Of a stretch of 52,301 nucleotides of DNA, positions 8,572 through 17,556 are shown piece by piece; position 1 is the first letter of the stretch; each line of letters opens with the position of its first letter. The notes below the pieces were generated by a model. The model did no database searches, was not told where the DNA came from, and was given only the letters and a program-made list of their open reading frames with translations. This stretch comes from JAWXCH01 sp034440595 (GTDB lineage: Bacteria > Planctomycetota > Planctomycetia > Pirellulales > JALHPA01), in NCBI GenBank assembly GCA_034440595.1, contig JAWXCH010000361.1:1-52301 (forward strand). The letters run 5' to 3'. Both the position numbers and the translations under genes were made by a program.

Positions 8572-10152
8572 CTAATCCGACGTCAGCATCCCGTTCAGCC
8601 GCACGCGCGCTGCTTCAAACTCCCCCCAGGCCTGTTTGCTCAATTTGCCCTCCAGGCGTTTCATTGGTCCTTCTAATCCGCTCTTCAGCAGATCGACTTG
8701 ATCCTTTCGCGGGCGTAGCAGGCGAGTCGGATCGTCGAAATAGATTGGCGCCGTGTGTGCAAACTGGACGATCTCTTCGACCGGCTGCTCCATGCAGCGC
8801 ACCGCCAGCCAGGAGCTGCCTTGAATTGTGACGGGCACCTCCCATACTTGAAATCCGGTCGCATCGGCAGCTTGTTTAGTCGCGTCGATTTGCTTCACCA
8901 CCACACCGTTCACCACTACTTCCACTTGCTGGAGCGGGCGAGTCCCTCCCGCCTTAATTTTCAACTTCAGCGGAAGCGATTGGCCCGCGGCTAGTTGCTT
9001 GTGGTCACCGGGCCGCAGGCCATCGGCTTCGATTAATAGCATCGGCCCATTCGTGACAAAGCTGCGACCGGCTTTGAACCCAGCGAACCATTTTTCAAAA
9101 GTCAGGGGACCATCTATATGGACGTATACACGGCTGTAGCCGAGCGGTACGCCCATCATGCCGTTGGCAGTACCGCCACTAATCGGCAGCACGAGGCCAG
9201 TGTTCAAAATGGCATAGTAAGTCTGAAACACGTACTGCATCCAGCCGGCGCTATCGTCGGTCAGCTTTAGCGAAGCGGGCGGACGCTCTCCCCAATTTTT
9301 AAACGGCGGATCCTTGCGCCACATACGGTTATTGGCAATCGGAAAACTATCGATCCCGTCCAGCGCGATGACCATGCTGGACCATGCCCAGCCGTGCTTT
9401 TCCAGGTCGACAACGGCCCCCTGGCTTTGTGCGTCATGGATCATCTGGATCACAGGGGGAACTTTGTTGGTCAACGGTGCTCGTTGACCAAGCACAATGA
9501 GTGCGCCGAGCGCCGTGTTTTCGCCGGCAATGTCGCCAATTTCGTATTCGGTATTCAGCGTCCAATACAGGTGCCGCGCGTCGATCGACTTGGCCTCTCC
9601 CTTGGTCGGAACCGGCTGTCGGTTGATGCCTTGTGGGGCTTCGTCCTTAGTTCTGGCCCAGGCTGTGATGGGAAACGCTACGTTGACATCCTCGGCCAGT
9701 TGCATCACGGTCAAGTCCTGCGGCGGCGTATGCACGTGTGTGTCCCCTGAGTACCAGCCAAGCGCTGCCATATCAAACAGCCGCTTCAGTGGCACAGAGA
9801 GTTTAGTAGGCGATTGTTCGCTCACCTCCAATTCACCGTCGTGCGGCAAATACTCCTTGCCATGTTCGACATGCAGCTTGTATTTTCCTGCCGGCAGTTT
9901 CAAAGTGGCCGGGCTGGTCGGAATAGCAATGAAGACTTCATTGCCTCCCCAATAGGGGTCGCCGTGCTTGGCATAGGACGTTTTTTCGACGAACGGATGG
10001 ACCGTCTTACCGGCCGAATTGTGCAAGTAAAACCGTGCACCAAGCGGAGCGTTGGACTTGGCGTCCACAACGCTCAGCACCACCTCCCCGGCCACGAGCG
10101 GTCTGGTCAGCAGCAACAACAGGAACGTCACAAAGCAGTAGCGGAGGGGCAT
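8572..10152 (-). CDS. Secreted CehA/McbA family metallohydrolase
   Basis: A PHP-like metallohydrolase of the CehA/McbA type with an N-terminal signal peptide (LRYCFVTFLLLLLTRPLVAG). Residues about 23-120 look like a beta-sandwich of the carboxypeptidase-regulatory kind (VVDAKSNAPLGARFYLHN, LKLPAGKYKLHVEHG). The catalytic domain opens with WYSGDTHVHTPP (Asp137, His139, His141), the metal-binding DxHxH of the family. It continues to about residue 380, and a final beta-domain (LPLKLKIKAGG, VEVVVNGVVVKQ) follows. Probably periplasmic or extracellular; substrate unknown. AGGA lies upstream of the ATG. The gene diverges from the M50-type gene at 10355. Confidence 0.85.
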   Translation of the reverse strand: MPLRYCFVTFLLLLLTRPLVAGEVVLSVVDAKSNAPLGARFYLHNSAGKTVHPFVEKTSYAKHGDPYWGGNEVFIAIPTSPATLKLPAGKYKLHVEHGKEYLPHDGELEVSEQSPTKLSVPLKRLFDMAALGWYSGDTHVHTPPQDLTVMQLAEDVNVAFPITAWARTKDEAPQGINRQPVPTKGEAKSIDARHLYWTLNTEYEIGDIAGENTALGALIVLGQRAPLTNKVPPVIQMIHDAQSQGAVVDLEKHGWAWSSMVIALDGIDSFPIANNRMWRKDPPFKNWGERPPASLKLTDDSAGWMQYVFQTYYAILNTGLVLPISGGTANGMMGVPLGYSRVYVHIDGPLTFEKWFAGFKAGRSFVTNGPMLLIEADGLRPGDHKQLAAGQSLPLKLKIKAGGTRPLQQVEVVVNGVVVKQIDATKQAADATGFQVWEVPVTIQGSSWLAVRCMEQPVEEIVQFAHTAPIYFDDPTRLLRPRKDQVDLLKSGLEGPMKRLEGKLSKQAWGEFEAARVRLNGMLTSD

Positions 10153-10354
10153 GTTGCGAGAATTCCTGTACGTAAATCAATTGCTGACCATGCGGGAGGC
10201 CGGTTACGCCCCTCAAGCTGGTATCGAATGTAAGGGGCAGATCGTCCGGCAGTCAAGAAATCGCTCGAAATTAGACGGAATCGCACTGCACGAGGTAAAC
10301 TGTCAGTATTATCGCTGATAGTTCGCTTTAGTCGCATATAAACGCAAGTCAGCT

Positions 10355-12571
10355 ATGACCGCCAGCCAGTCTTCTCAAGCCAGCATTGACCGCCCGTTGC
10401 CGATGCGGATGCGGCCCGATCTGGTTGCGCAGCCGCTGGGAGATGGCCGGACTTGGAGCCTGAAGGATCCTCTGTCGCTACGGTACTGGCAGTTGGCTGG
10501 TGAGGAATATTTCATCCTCCGACAGCTAAATGGATCGGCCAGCCTGAATGACTTGCAGCGCAAGTTCGCCAGAGAATACGCGCCACGACGAATCACGCCC
10601 GATCAATTGCAACTCTATCTCGGCTCGCTGTTTGACGAGGGACTGATCTATTCGCAATCGACTGGGCAAGGTGTCGAACTGGCCGCACGGCGGAAGCGTG
10701 TGATCCGGCAAGAACGACTGGCCAAGTTAGGCTCGATACTAGCGTGGCGATTTCGTGGGGTCGATCCAGAGCAGCTGCTAAAGCGAATCGCGCCCTGGAC
10801 GAATTGGATATTTCGCTGGCCAGCCATTGCGGCCTATATGGGCCTGGTGGTTTCCGCGATTCTTTTGGTCACCTGGAAATGGCAAACGGTACTGGAAAGA
10901 TCCCCAGAGTGGACCAGTTTTTTTGATGTCCGCAGTGCGTTCTTACTGATCGTTGCGGCGTCGCTGGCCAAGATTTTGCACGAACTGGCACACGCCATTT
11001 TTTGCAAGCACTTCGGCGGCGAGTGTCACGAGATCGGCCTGATGCTGCTGTTTGGAACGCCCTGTTTGTATTGCAATGTCAGCGACAGTTGGATGCTGCG
11101 CAGCAAGTGGCAACGGGCGGCCATTGGCGCAGCCGGCATGCTGGCCGAAGTCGGCTTGGCCGCGGTGGCGACCTGGCTCTGGTGGTTCAGTCAGCCAGGA
11201 CTGTTCAATTCGCTTTGTTTTGACCTGCTGTTGGTCTGTTCGGTCAACACGGTTTTTCTCAACGGCAATCCGCTGTTACAGTACGATGGCTACTACATTC
11301 TGGCCGATCTGACCGAGACCCCCAATCTGCGTCAGCAGGCGAATCTGGTCGTGCGCCAGTGGTTGGCCAAGTTCTGGTTAGGGCTGGATTTGACTCCAGA
11401 GCGCAAGCTGCGCGAGCGCGGGCGAGTCTGGCTGGCACTGTTTTCGGTCGCGTCGGCGGTCTATCGGTGGTTTGTGGTTCTGACACTGTTGTGGATTGCC
11501 AATCAGTTTTTCAAACGGTATGACCTGCAACTGTTCAGTTGGTTGCTCGGTGCGATCTTTCTGGCCACACTGGTGGTGTTGCCACTGTGGAAGACGCTGA
11601 TGTTTCTCAGGCACCCTAGCCGGAGTTTGCAAGTGCGCTGGAATCGAGTTCTTGGTCGAGGGATACCGATCCTGCTGGTGTTGGTAGCACTGGCGATGAT
11701 CCCGCTGCCGTTCCACCCGACCGCGCCGGCGGTGATCGAGCTTAGAGACGAGGCGATGGTGTTTGTCGCCACGGCGGGAAATATCATTGACGCGGTTCCA
11801 GCGGGGAGTCGGGTGCAAGCGGGCGATCGATTGGCGACGCTTCAAAATCTGGAGATCGAGCGAGATGTGCGAAAGCTGCAAGGGGAGCTATCCGAAAAGG
11901 CCGTGCATCTGAAGAATCTGCGGCTTCGGCAAGGTGACCCCGAAGCGGCTTCTGCGATACCAACCGCCGAGAAATCGCTGGAAGATGCGCAGGAGCGGTT
12001 GCGGCAACGGCAGCGCGATCAAAGTGCACTCGAAATCAAGGCACCGCGCACGGGCACGGTCATTCCTCCAACTCGACGAGTAGCCGAACCGGGCCAATCC
12101 GAGGCGGGCGGTGGAGACTGGACGGGAGACCCGCTGGAACCGCGTAACCGCAACAGCGTGCTGACCTCCGGGACGCATCTCTGCAGCATTGGCGATCCCG
12201 CTCAAGTCGATGCGGTGCTATTGATCGATCAGGCGGACATTCGGTTCATCTCAGAGGGACAGACGGTGCAGGTGCTGCTTGACCAGTACCCTGCGCTAGC
12301 GGTGCAGGGTACGATCCGCGAATTGTCCGAGGTTGACACCTTGCACGTCCCGCCAGAACTGCTGGCACATGAGGACTTGCCGGTTCGCACCGACGAAAGT
12401 GGCAAGAAGACACCAACCGGGGTGCTTTATCAGGCCCGCGTGGCACTGGAGCCGACGACGTTGCCGCTCCTAGTCGGTTCCTCCGGGCGTGCCAAGATCG
12501 ACGCCAAACCGCAGTCGGCAGCCGCTCGGTTGCAACGGTATTTGCAGCGAACGTTTCGGTTTGACTGGTAG
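10355..12571 (+). CDS. PqqD-like / site-2 protease (M50) / HlyD-like fusion protein
   Basis: Membrane protein of the 'putative peptide zinc metalloprotease' group. Residues about 10-110 look like a PqqD-type winged helix (WQLAGEEYFILRQLNG, YLGSLFDEGLIYS). Membrane segments start near 155. The M50 zinc site is HELAH (His209, Glu210, His213), with the third ligand in NGNPLLQYDGYY (Asp near 311). After the last helices (ILLVLVALAMIPLPF) comes an HlyD/biotinyl-lipoyl domain: VQAGDRLATLQNLEIE, a coiled coil about 500-560, then IKAPRTGTVIPP and a barrel-sandwich return (VLTSGTHLCSIGDPAQVDAV). Relatives are usually encoded with separate HlyD or ABC exporter genes; here no partner is adjacent. It ends 10 bases from the convergent T6SS fusion gene. 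Confidence 0.85.
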   Translation: MTASQSSQASIDRPLPMRMRPDLVAQPLGDGRTWSLKDPLSLRYWQLAGEEYFILRQLNGSASLNDLQRKFAREYAPRRITPDQLQLYLGSLFDEGLIYSQSTGQGVELAARRKRVIRQERLAKLGSILAWRFRGVDPEQLLKRIAPWTNWIFRWPAIAAYMGLVVSAILLVTWKWQTVLERSPEWTSFFDVRSAFLLIVAASLAKILHELAHAIFCKHFGGECHEIGLMLLFGTPCLYCNVSDSWMLRSKWQRAAIGAAGMLAEVGLAAVATWLWWFSQPGLFNSLCFDLLLVCSVNTVFLNGNPLLQYDGYYILADLTETPNLRQQANLVVRQWLAKFWLGLDLTPERKLRERGRVWLALFSVASAVYRWFVVLTLLWIANQFFKRYDLQLFSWLLGAIFLATLVVLPLWKTLMFLRHPSRSLQVRWNRVLGRGIPILLVLVALAMIPLPFHPTAPAVIELRDEAMVFVATAGNIIDAVPAGSRVQAGDRLATLQNLEIERDVRKLQGELSEKAVHLKNLRLRQGDPEAASAIPTAEKSLEDAQERLRQRQRDQSALEIKAPRTGTVIPPTRRVAEPGQSEAGGGDWTGDPLEPRNRNSVLTSGTHLCSIGDPAQVDAVLLIDQADIRFISEGQTVQVLLDQYPALAVQGTIRELSEVDTLHVPPELLAHEDLPVRTDESGKKTPTGVLYQARVALEPTTLPLLVGSSGRAKIDAKPQSAAARLQRYLQRTFRFDW

Positions 12572-12581
12572 GATCGGTTAC

Positions 12582-15500
12582 TTACCCCTCCCCTTCGCTA
12601 CGGATGCCAAACTCGCGGCGCATCTCAGATAGCACACTGCTGTCGCGGATCAGGGCCGCCATCAATTGCGGGAACGGCAATCCGCCTAGCTCCACCGCAC
12701 GCATCACGAGAAACGGCACAGGGCTGTGCGGTTCAATCGATTGCAGCGCGGTGGCGGCCTCGGAGAGTTGCGCGTAAATCGCTTCGCGTGTGTTCAATCG
12801 TGATTTAGCGGACTGACCGTTGGAAGCACTCATGGTACCATCCTCATTGACAGTCTCCTGGGCAAGGACATCACCCGCAGCAGGTCCTTTCTTCTGCACA
12901 ATCTGCATCGCCAGTGCACGGCACTCTTCCAAAGCCGGTCGAATCGCCGACAAGCCAGGCGCGTCCGGGCCCATCTTTTGGCGTAAAGTTTGCCCCAGCC
13001 ATTTTAGCTCGTTCAATGCCTGTGTAATGTCTTCGGCCACACGCTTACACTGCTCATGCGTGGTAATGCGTACGGCCTTCTCGACCAGTTCGCTGCTCAA
13101 CGAAGAACGACCATCCATCCCTAGATTCCATTGCTGGAGGCTATAGGTGTCCTCACCTGCATAGACGACCGGAGTCTGCTTCAATGTGAGCGGATAGCAA
13201 GACCCGCGATCTGGATCGTCCAGCCAATTGAACGGTCCGGCACGGACTTCCAAGTCGTCGTCTTCGATTTCAGGTTCCAGGCGATCCCAACAGACTTCGA
13301 CCAGCAGTCGAATCAAATGCAGGCCATCGCGGACCCCGGCAAACCCGTACTTCTTGGTCAGTGCCTCAAGAAATCTTGCCGCCACGAGCAAGTTCTTGGA
13401 ACGCTCGGTCAGCACGTCGCGGCAAATCGTAATGATCTGGTTCCAGTCGGCGCGGACCCATTCCGTCGGTCGCATCGGATCGTCTTCGCGAAAAGACTCC
13501 GGGTTGATCTCCTTACGGGCTATTTCCAATTCTTCTCGAAGCGGAAATGGCACACTTTCGCCCGCCGGATTGTCGCCCGGAATTGGCAAGAGCAGCTCCC
13601 GAAAATCGAACAACGGAGGCGAACCGGCGGTCGATTGGCGATATTTAGAGGCATCTTGCACCTGACGAATCAGTTCGTCGATATCGGCAATGTCGGTGGC
13701 CATGGTCGCAACACTCGGGGTAGAAGTCGAATTGGTCGTATCATCCACCGCTCGTGACTGGTTCACAATCGGCGGGGATTCAATCTCACGATAAGTTTCA
13801 GGTTCAGGTTCAAACGTGATTGCAATCGGATCCTGCTCAGATTCAAAATCCGCAGCAGGAGTTTCGTATTCAGTGCCCGATAGTTCAGCGAAAGACTCGT
13901 CGACTATCGGTGGTTCGATGGGCAGGTCTGGTGTTAGTTCTTCCGCCATGCCTGTGGCGTCAAACTCCGCGTTTGAAGAGTCGCCGGTGTCGCCGAGCAA
14001 GGCTGCCAGTTCAGGGTCCAGCTCGAATGGCGCCGGTGCGGGCTGGTCGTCAGCCGGTGGATCGGTGAATTCAGGCGTATCAACATCCGGGGCCTGCGAT
14101 GGTGATTCGTCGAATGACGGAATCTCGTCGGTTTGCGAGGAAGCAGGCTGATCCAGATCACCAAGCAATGCAGCCAACTCAGGGTCCATTGTGGTCAAGT
14201 CGACCGCAGGAGCCTCTTCCGCCGGTTGATCGTAGGTAGGTGCAGATTCTGTGTTCGCATCCGCGGCATAGGGGTCGCTAGCAGGCGTCTCGCCGCTATT
14301 CGCAAGAAAGTCCTCACGCAGCAGTGCGGCCAACTCGGGGTCCAACTCCATTGCCGGCATCGGCTCGGATGGTTCTTCGGCGGCTGGGGTTTCAGCGTAT
14401 GCCTCTTCGTGTGCTGGAACCTCTGCTAACAAAGCGGCCAATTCTGGATCCATTTCGGCTGGCACCTCGGGAGTGCTCTCCCCCAATAACGCTGCCAGTT
14501 CCGGGTCCAACTCAGCAGGAGGTTCCGACGCCGTCTCGCCAAGCAGGGCCGCCAACTCGGGGTCAAGTGTCGCCGGGTCTGGAGCCGCACCTTCGGCCTC
14601 GGCCAACATCGCGGCCAACTCGGCATCGGCGGCAGCACTAGCCGCCTCGTCGGTCGCGAATAGTTCTTCGGCGGCAGGTTCTTCCACCGGAGCCGCGTGC
14701 TGGACTCCGGCACCTTCGTTCCAGCCGCCGGCCAACATCGGGTAGGCGGTCGAAACGGCACGAATTGCGGCCAATTCGATAATGTCGCGCCCTCGCACTG
14801 GCAGGACCGGCATCAGCCCCCACGCGGCTAGTCGCTCGGAAACCAGCGACGAAAACCGCGCCGCGGTGCTGACGGCGACTTCATCATCATCGCCAGTGCG
14901 ATAGGAATGCAACGGCATGCTGTCGAGTTGCAGATGCTTGTCCGGAGTCAGACTCCAGCCAGATTCGATGAACCCGCGACCAAAGAGTGCCGCGGCCAAC
15001 AACGCGGAATTTCCCCACAAATAATCTGCGTGGCTGCCGCCAAACTCTTCAAAGTCAAACGCATCGACCGATTTGTAGTTCTCGCCAAACGGCGGCCGCA
15101 GCAGAAAGCCCGGCACCGTCAAGCCGAGGAACGCACTGTCTGGCAAGCTTTGCAGCGATTCCCAGGCGTACTTGGTATCGGCATCGAGCGCGAAATCCTC
15201 AGCCGTAACCGCCGCGCTGAGCGACGACAGAAACGGCACATTCAGGCTGTAGCCAATTAAGGCGGCACGCCCGAGCAGTTCGATCTGCGGCACCGTGATA
15301 TTGAAGTTGTACAGGCCGACCACCAGTCCCCAGGGGTGCTCGCTTTCGGCCTGCTGAGCGGTCAGTGCGTGGAGAATTCCCGATTGGCCGACGTCGTACG
15401 AATTTTGCAAATCGGCAAGAAACTCCGCCTGACTCAGATCGTAGAGCCGAATTTGAACCTGCGCCGACTTACTGCACCTGCGGAGTAGCCATTCCAGCCC

Positions 15501-15896
15501 ACGCCAGGCCGATTCCACGGTGCGAAAGTCTGGTGAATGGAGAATAGCCTTCATCAAGGCGGTTGCTTCATCGCCGCGCAGTCCCTGGACCTGGTCGACC
15601 TGACGGTGGATACCGTCCGGGTGAAAGTCGTCGAATTCCCTGAACTCCACGGTCGCGGTGCTCTGGTCCGGAAGCGGCAAATTCAGCCGCGGAACCACCT
15701 GGCCGAGCAAATCCTCCAGAGATTCAAACGTCGGCTTGAGGGGCCGCATTTCGGCGATCTGCTGACTATCGGCAGACTCACCCCGATTGTCCCGACCTGA
15801 AAAGTCACCAAATATCGCAATCCGAAACGGGATCTCGGACTCTGGCCGTGCCCGACTCCGCTCGAGTTCATTCAGTTGGCCGAAACGGAGTTCCAT
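12582..15896 (-). CDS. T6SS sheath-like (TssB/TssC) - repeat linker - TssA fusion protein
   Basis: 1104 residues with three parts. Residues 1-385 are sheath-like: FRIAIFGDFSGR resembles the start of TssB/VipA, and ILHSPDFRTVESAWRGLEWLLRR matches the TssC/VipB N-terminal domain. The C-terminal half of TssC is absent. Residues about 390-735 are an acidic Ala/Pro/Glu-rich linker with seven DPELAALLG-like repeats between about 420 and 640. Residues about 736-1104 match TssA/ImpA: LLLPIPGDNPAGESVPF, then EWVRADWNQIITICRDVLTE and YGFAGVRDGLHLI. In T6SS the TssA family caps or primes sheath assembly, so tying it to a sheath-type domain makes mechanical sense (inference). It is transcribed away from the channel and VgrG genes. 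No frameshift is seen across the joins. Confidence 0.85.
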   Translation of the reverse strand: MELRFGQLNELERSRARPESEIPFRIAIFGDFSGRDNRGESADSQQIAEMRPLKPTFESLEDLLGQVVPRLNLPLPDQSTATVEFREFDDFHPDGIHRQVDQVQGLRGDEATALMKAILHSPDFRTVESAWRGLEWLLRRCSKSAQVQIRLYDLSQAEFLADLQNSYDVGQSGILHALTAQQAESEHPWGLVVGLYNFNITVPQIELLGRAALIGYSLNVPFLSSLSAAVTAEDFALDADTKYAWESLQSLPDSAFLGLTVPGFLLRPPFGENYKSVDAFDFEEFGGSHADYLWGNSALLAAALFGRGFIESGWSLTPDKHLQLDSMPLHSYRTGDDDEVAVSTAARFSSLVSERLAAWGLMPVLPVRGRDIIELAAIRAVSTAYPMLAGGWNEGAGVQHAAPVEEPAAEELFATDEAASAAADAELAAMLAEAEGAAPDPATLDPELAALLGETASEPPAELDPELAALLGESTPEVPAEMDPELAALLAEVPAHEEAYAETPAAEEPSEPMPAMELDPELAALLREDFLANSGETPASDPYAADANTESAPTYDQPAEEAPAVDLTTMDPELAALLGDLDQPASSQTDEIPSFDESPSQAPDVDTPEFTDPPADDQPAPAPFELDPELAALLGDTGDSSNAEFDATGMAEELTPDLPIEPPIVDESFAELSGTEYETPAADFESEQDPIAITFEPEPETYREIESPPIVNQSRAVDDTTNSTSTPSVATMATDIADIDELIRQVQDASKYRQSTAGSPPLFDFRELLLPIPGDNPAGESVPFPLREELEIARKEINPESFREDDPMRPTEWVRADWNQIITICRDVLTERSKNLLVAARFLEALTKKYGFAGVRDGLHLIRLLVEVCWDRLEPEIEDDDLEVRAGPFNWLDDPDRGSCYPLTLKQTPVVYAGEDTYSLQQWNLGMDGRSSLSSELVEKAVRITTHEQCKRVAEDITQALNELKWLGQTLRQKMGPDAPGLSAIRPALEECRALAMQIVQKKGPAAGDVLAQETVNEDGTMSASNGQSAKSRLNTREAIYAQLSEAATALQSIEPHSPVPFLVMRAVELGGLPFPQLMAALIRDSSVLSEMRREFGIRSEGEG

Positions 15897-16211
15897 TCTT
15901 GCGATCTATCCGAAGTCAGTAAGTGGGTTCGTGCGTCGTGCCGTGAAAGTTCTACCGCAGTTCTCAAAGTTTAGCGGTTCTCCCTGGTTCCTACAAAGAG
16001 AAGTCTGACCGGACTTCCAAAAAAAGGGAATACAGCGATTCGAGCATTCGCGGGCCAGCCTCTGAAACGCCAGGGCGTGTTCTTTAGTCTTCTGGCAGTT
16101 GCTTGATTCGGAGCGAACGGTCAGAATGGGCCACATCGAGTACTCTATCGGCCGGAAACTCCCGGCCGGTCAGGCAAGTTTCCGTTTTTCCTTCCGCAGG
16201 AGTTAGTCGCG
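15897..16211. promoter_or_regulatory. Divergent intergenic region between the sheath-TssA fusion and the ion-channel gene
   Basis: 315 bases with no gene. Both neighbours start here, so promoters for both must lie in it, but no convincing -35/-10 pair was identified. AGGAG at 16198-16202 is the ribosome site of the right-hand gene. CGGCCGGAAACTCCCGGCCGG (around 16150-16170) forms a small hairpin. Confidence 0.4.
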
Positions 16212-17351
16212 ATGATCGCACGGCGCAAGTCCCATTCAAGGTCCAAACTCGGTGCGCGGCGAGCAATTTGGACGCTGTCGCTTCTTACGATCTTGGCGGC
16301 CCTAACTGCTGGATCGTTCGCAATCGCTCAAGAAGAGTCGGATAGCAAGAAAGCGACCAGCGAGACCATAGCGGACCCCAGTGTACCGGCTCCCGTGAGG
16401 GCGGCGGCAGCAACCGACGCAACCAGCGCAACCACTGCTGCGGCTGCTTCCAATGAGGTCAAGATTGGAGTATACGCCAGTCAGATTCACTCAGTAAATT
16501 TGCGTGAGAATCAGTTCAAGATCGACTTCTATATCTGGTTCCGCTGGACCGACCCAGATTTGGAACCGCATAAGACGTTTGAAGTCGCCAACGGCCAGAT
16601 CGACAATGACGAACCACCTACCGAGCCGGTAAAGTTGAACGATGGTTCGTATTATTCCTACCGGCATGTGGTGGCGACCATCACGCAGTTCTGGGACGTG
16701 ACACGGTTTCCGATGGACGATCACAAGCTGCTGGTGATCATCGATGACAGTGCCAACGAAGTCGACAAATTGCAGTACGTGGCCGATGTCAAAAACACCG
16801 GCATCGACAACGATTCCAAAGCGCCCGGCTGGGACATCGGAAAAGCGGCCGGCGAAGTTTCGGTAAAGACCTACTCGACAAACTTTGGCGATACGAACCT
16901 GGATACCGGCAACGTTTCAAAGTACTCGCGATTTATCTTTTCCGTACAGTTGGAACGAGGTGGCATCGGGGCGTTCCTGAAGCTGTTTTTTGGCCTGTTC
17001 ATTGCCGTTGCCATTGCCCTGCTAGCATTCTTCATCAAGCCGACGGAGGTCGATCCCCGGTTTGGCTTGGGAATTGGTGCCATTTTTGCCGCCGTGGCCA
17101 GTCTGTACGTGGTGACTTCGTCGCTGCCCGATTCGCAAACGATGTCCATGGCCGATATGCTGCATTTACTGGCGTTTCTGGTGATATTCCTGTCCCTGCT
17201 GGAATCAACGTGGTCGTTATCTGCGTACGCCAGCGAGGAAGAATCCAAAGTCGCGCTCTCCAAACGGGTTGACCGGCTTTCGTTTGTAGTGCTAACCGCG
17301 GCATATGTCGGACTAACCATCTGGACGATTTCCGCTACCTGGTGGGTTTAG
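16212..17351 (+). CDS. Pentameric ligand-gated ion channel-like (Cys-loop receptor family) protein
   Basis: 379 residues. A cleavable-looking N-terminal hydrophobic segment (about 18-40) and an Ala/Thr-rich spacer come first. An extracellular-type beta domain follows at about 81-250 with the family pattern VKIGVYASQIHSVNLREN and FKIDFYIWFRWTDP. The Pro-Asp core of the 'Cys-loop' is in FWDVTRFPMDDHKL (Pro167, Asp169), with no cysteines, as in most bacterial members. Four membrane helices follow: M1 about 252-275, M2 about 280-303 (FGLGIGAIFAAVASLYVV), M3 about 311-335 and M4 about 356-378. It is expected to form a homopentameric channel; ligand and ion selectivity cannot be read. The start has AGGAG 9 bases upstream. 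The gene lies inside the T6SS region. Confidence 0.72.
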   Translation: MIARRKSHSRSKLGARRAIWTLSLLTILAALTAGSFAIAQEESDSKKATSETIADPSVPAPVRAAAATDATSATTAAAASNEVKIGVYASQIHSVNLRENQFKIDFYIWFRWTDPDLEPHKTFEVANGQIDNDEPPTEPVKLNDGSYYSYRHVVATITQFWDVTRFPMDDHKLLVIIDDSANEVDKLQYVADVKNTGIDNDSKAPGWDIGKAAGEVSVKTYSTNFGDTNLDTGNVSKYSRFIFSVQLERGGIGAFLKLFFGLFIAVAIALLAFFIKPTEVDPRFGLGIGAIFAAVASLYVVTSSLPDSQTMSMADMLHLLAFLVIFLSLLESTWSLSAYASEEESKVALSKRVDRLSFVVLTAAYVGLTIWTISATWWV

Positions 17352-17556
17352 TCGAGAAATGGACTCAAATAGTGCCCGGTTCGACCTTTGCTTCTGTATT
17401 GGATTGACAACCCCAAATATTCAAACAGTATCCATAAGGTGGCCGGTCCCGATTGCAGTAGCAATTTTGTGACAGCCGCGATTCAGTAACAGTGTTTCAG
17501 CAGCAGTGATGTAGTAGCCTGACGGTTTGACAGTAGCAACTTGATAGGAGACTGGC

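Noticed and set aside
13131..13757. Long open frame on the plus strand opposite the sheath-TssA fusion gene
   Set aside because: It lies antisense to the conserved TssA part; its translation has no recognised domain and reflects the codon bias of the real gene.
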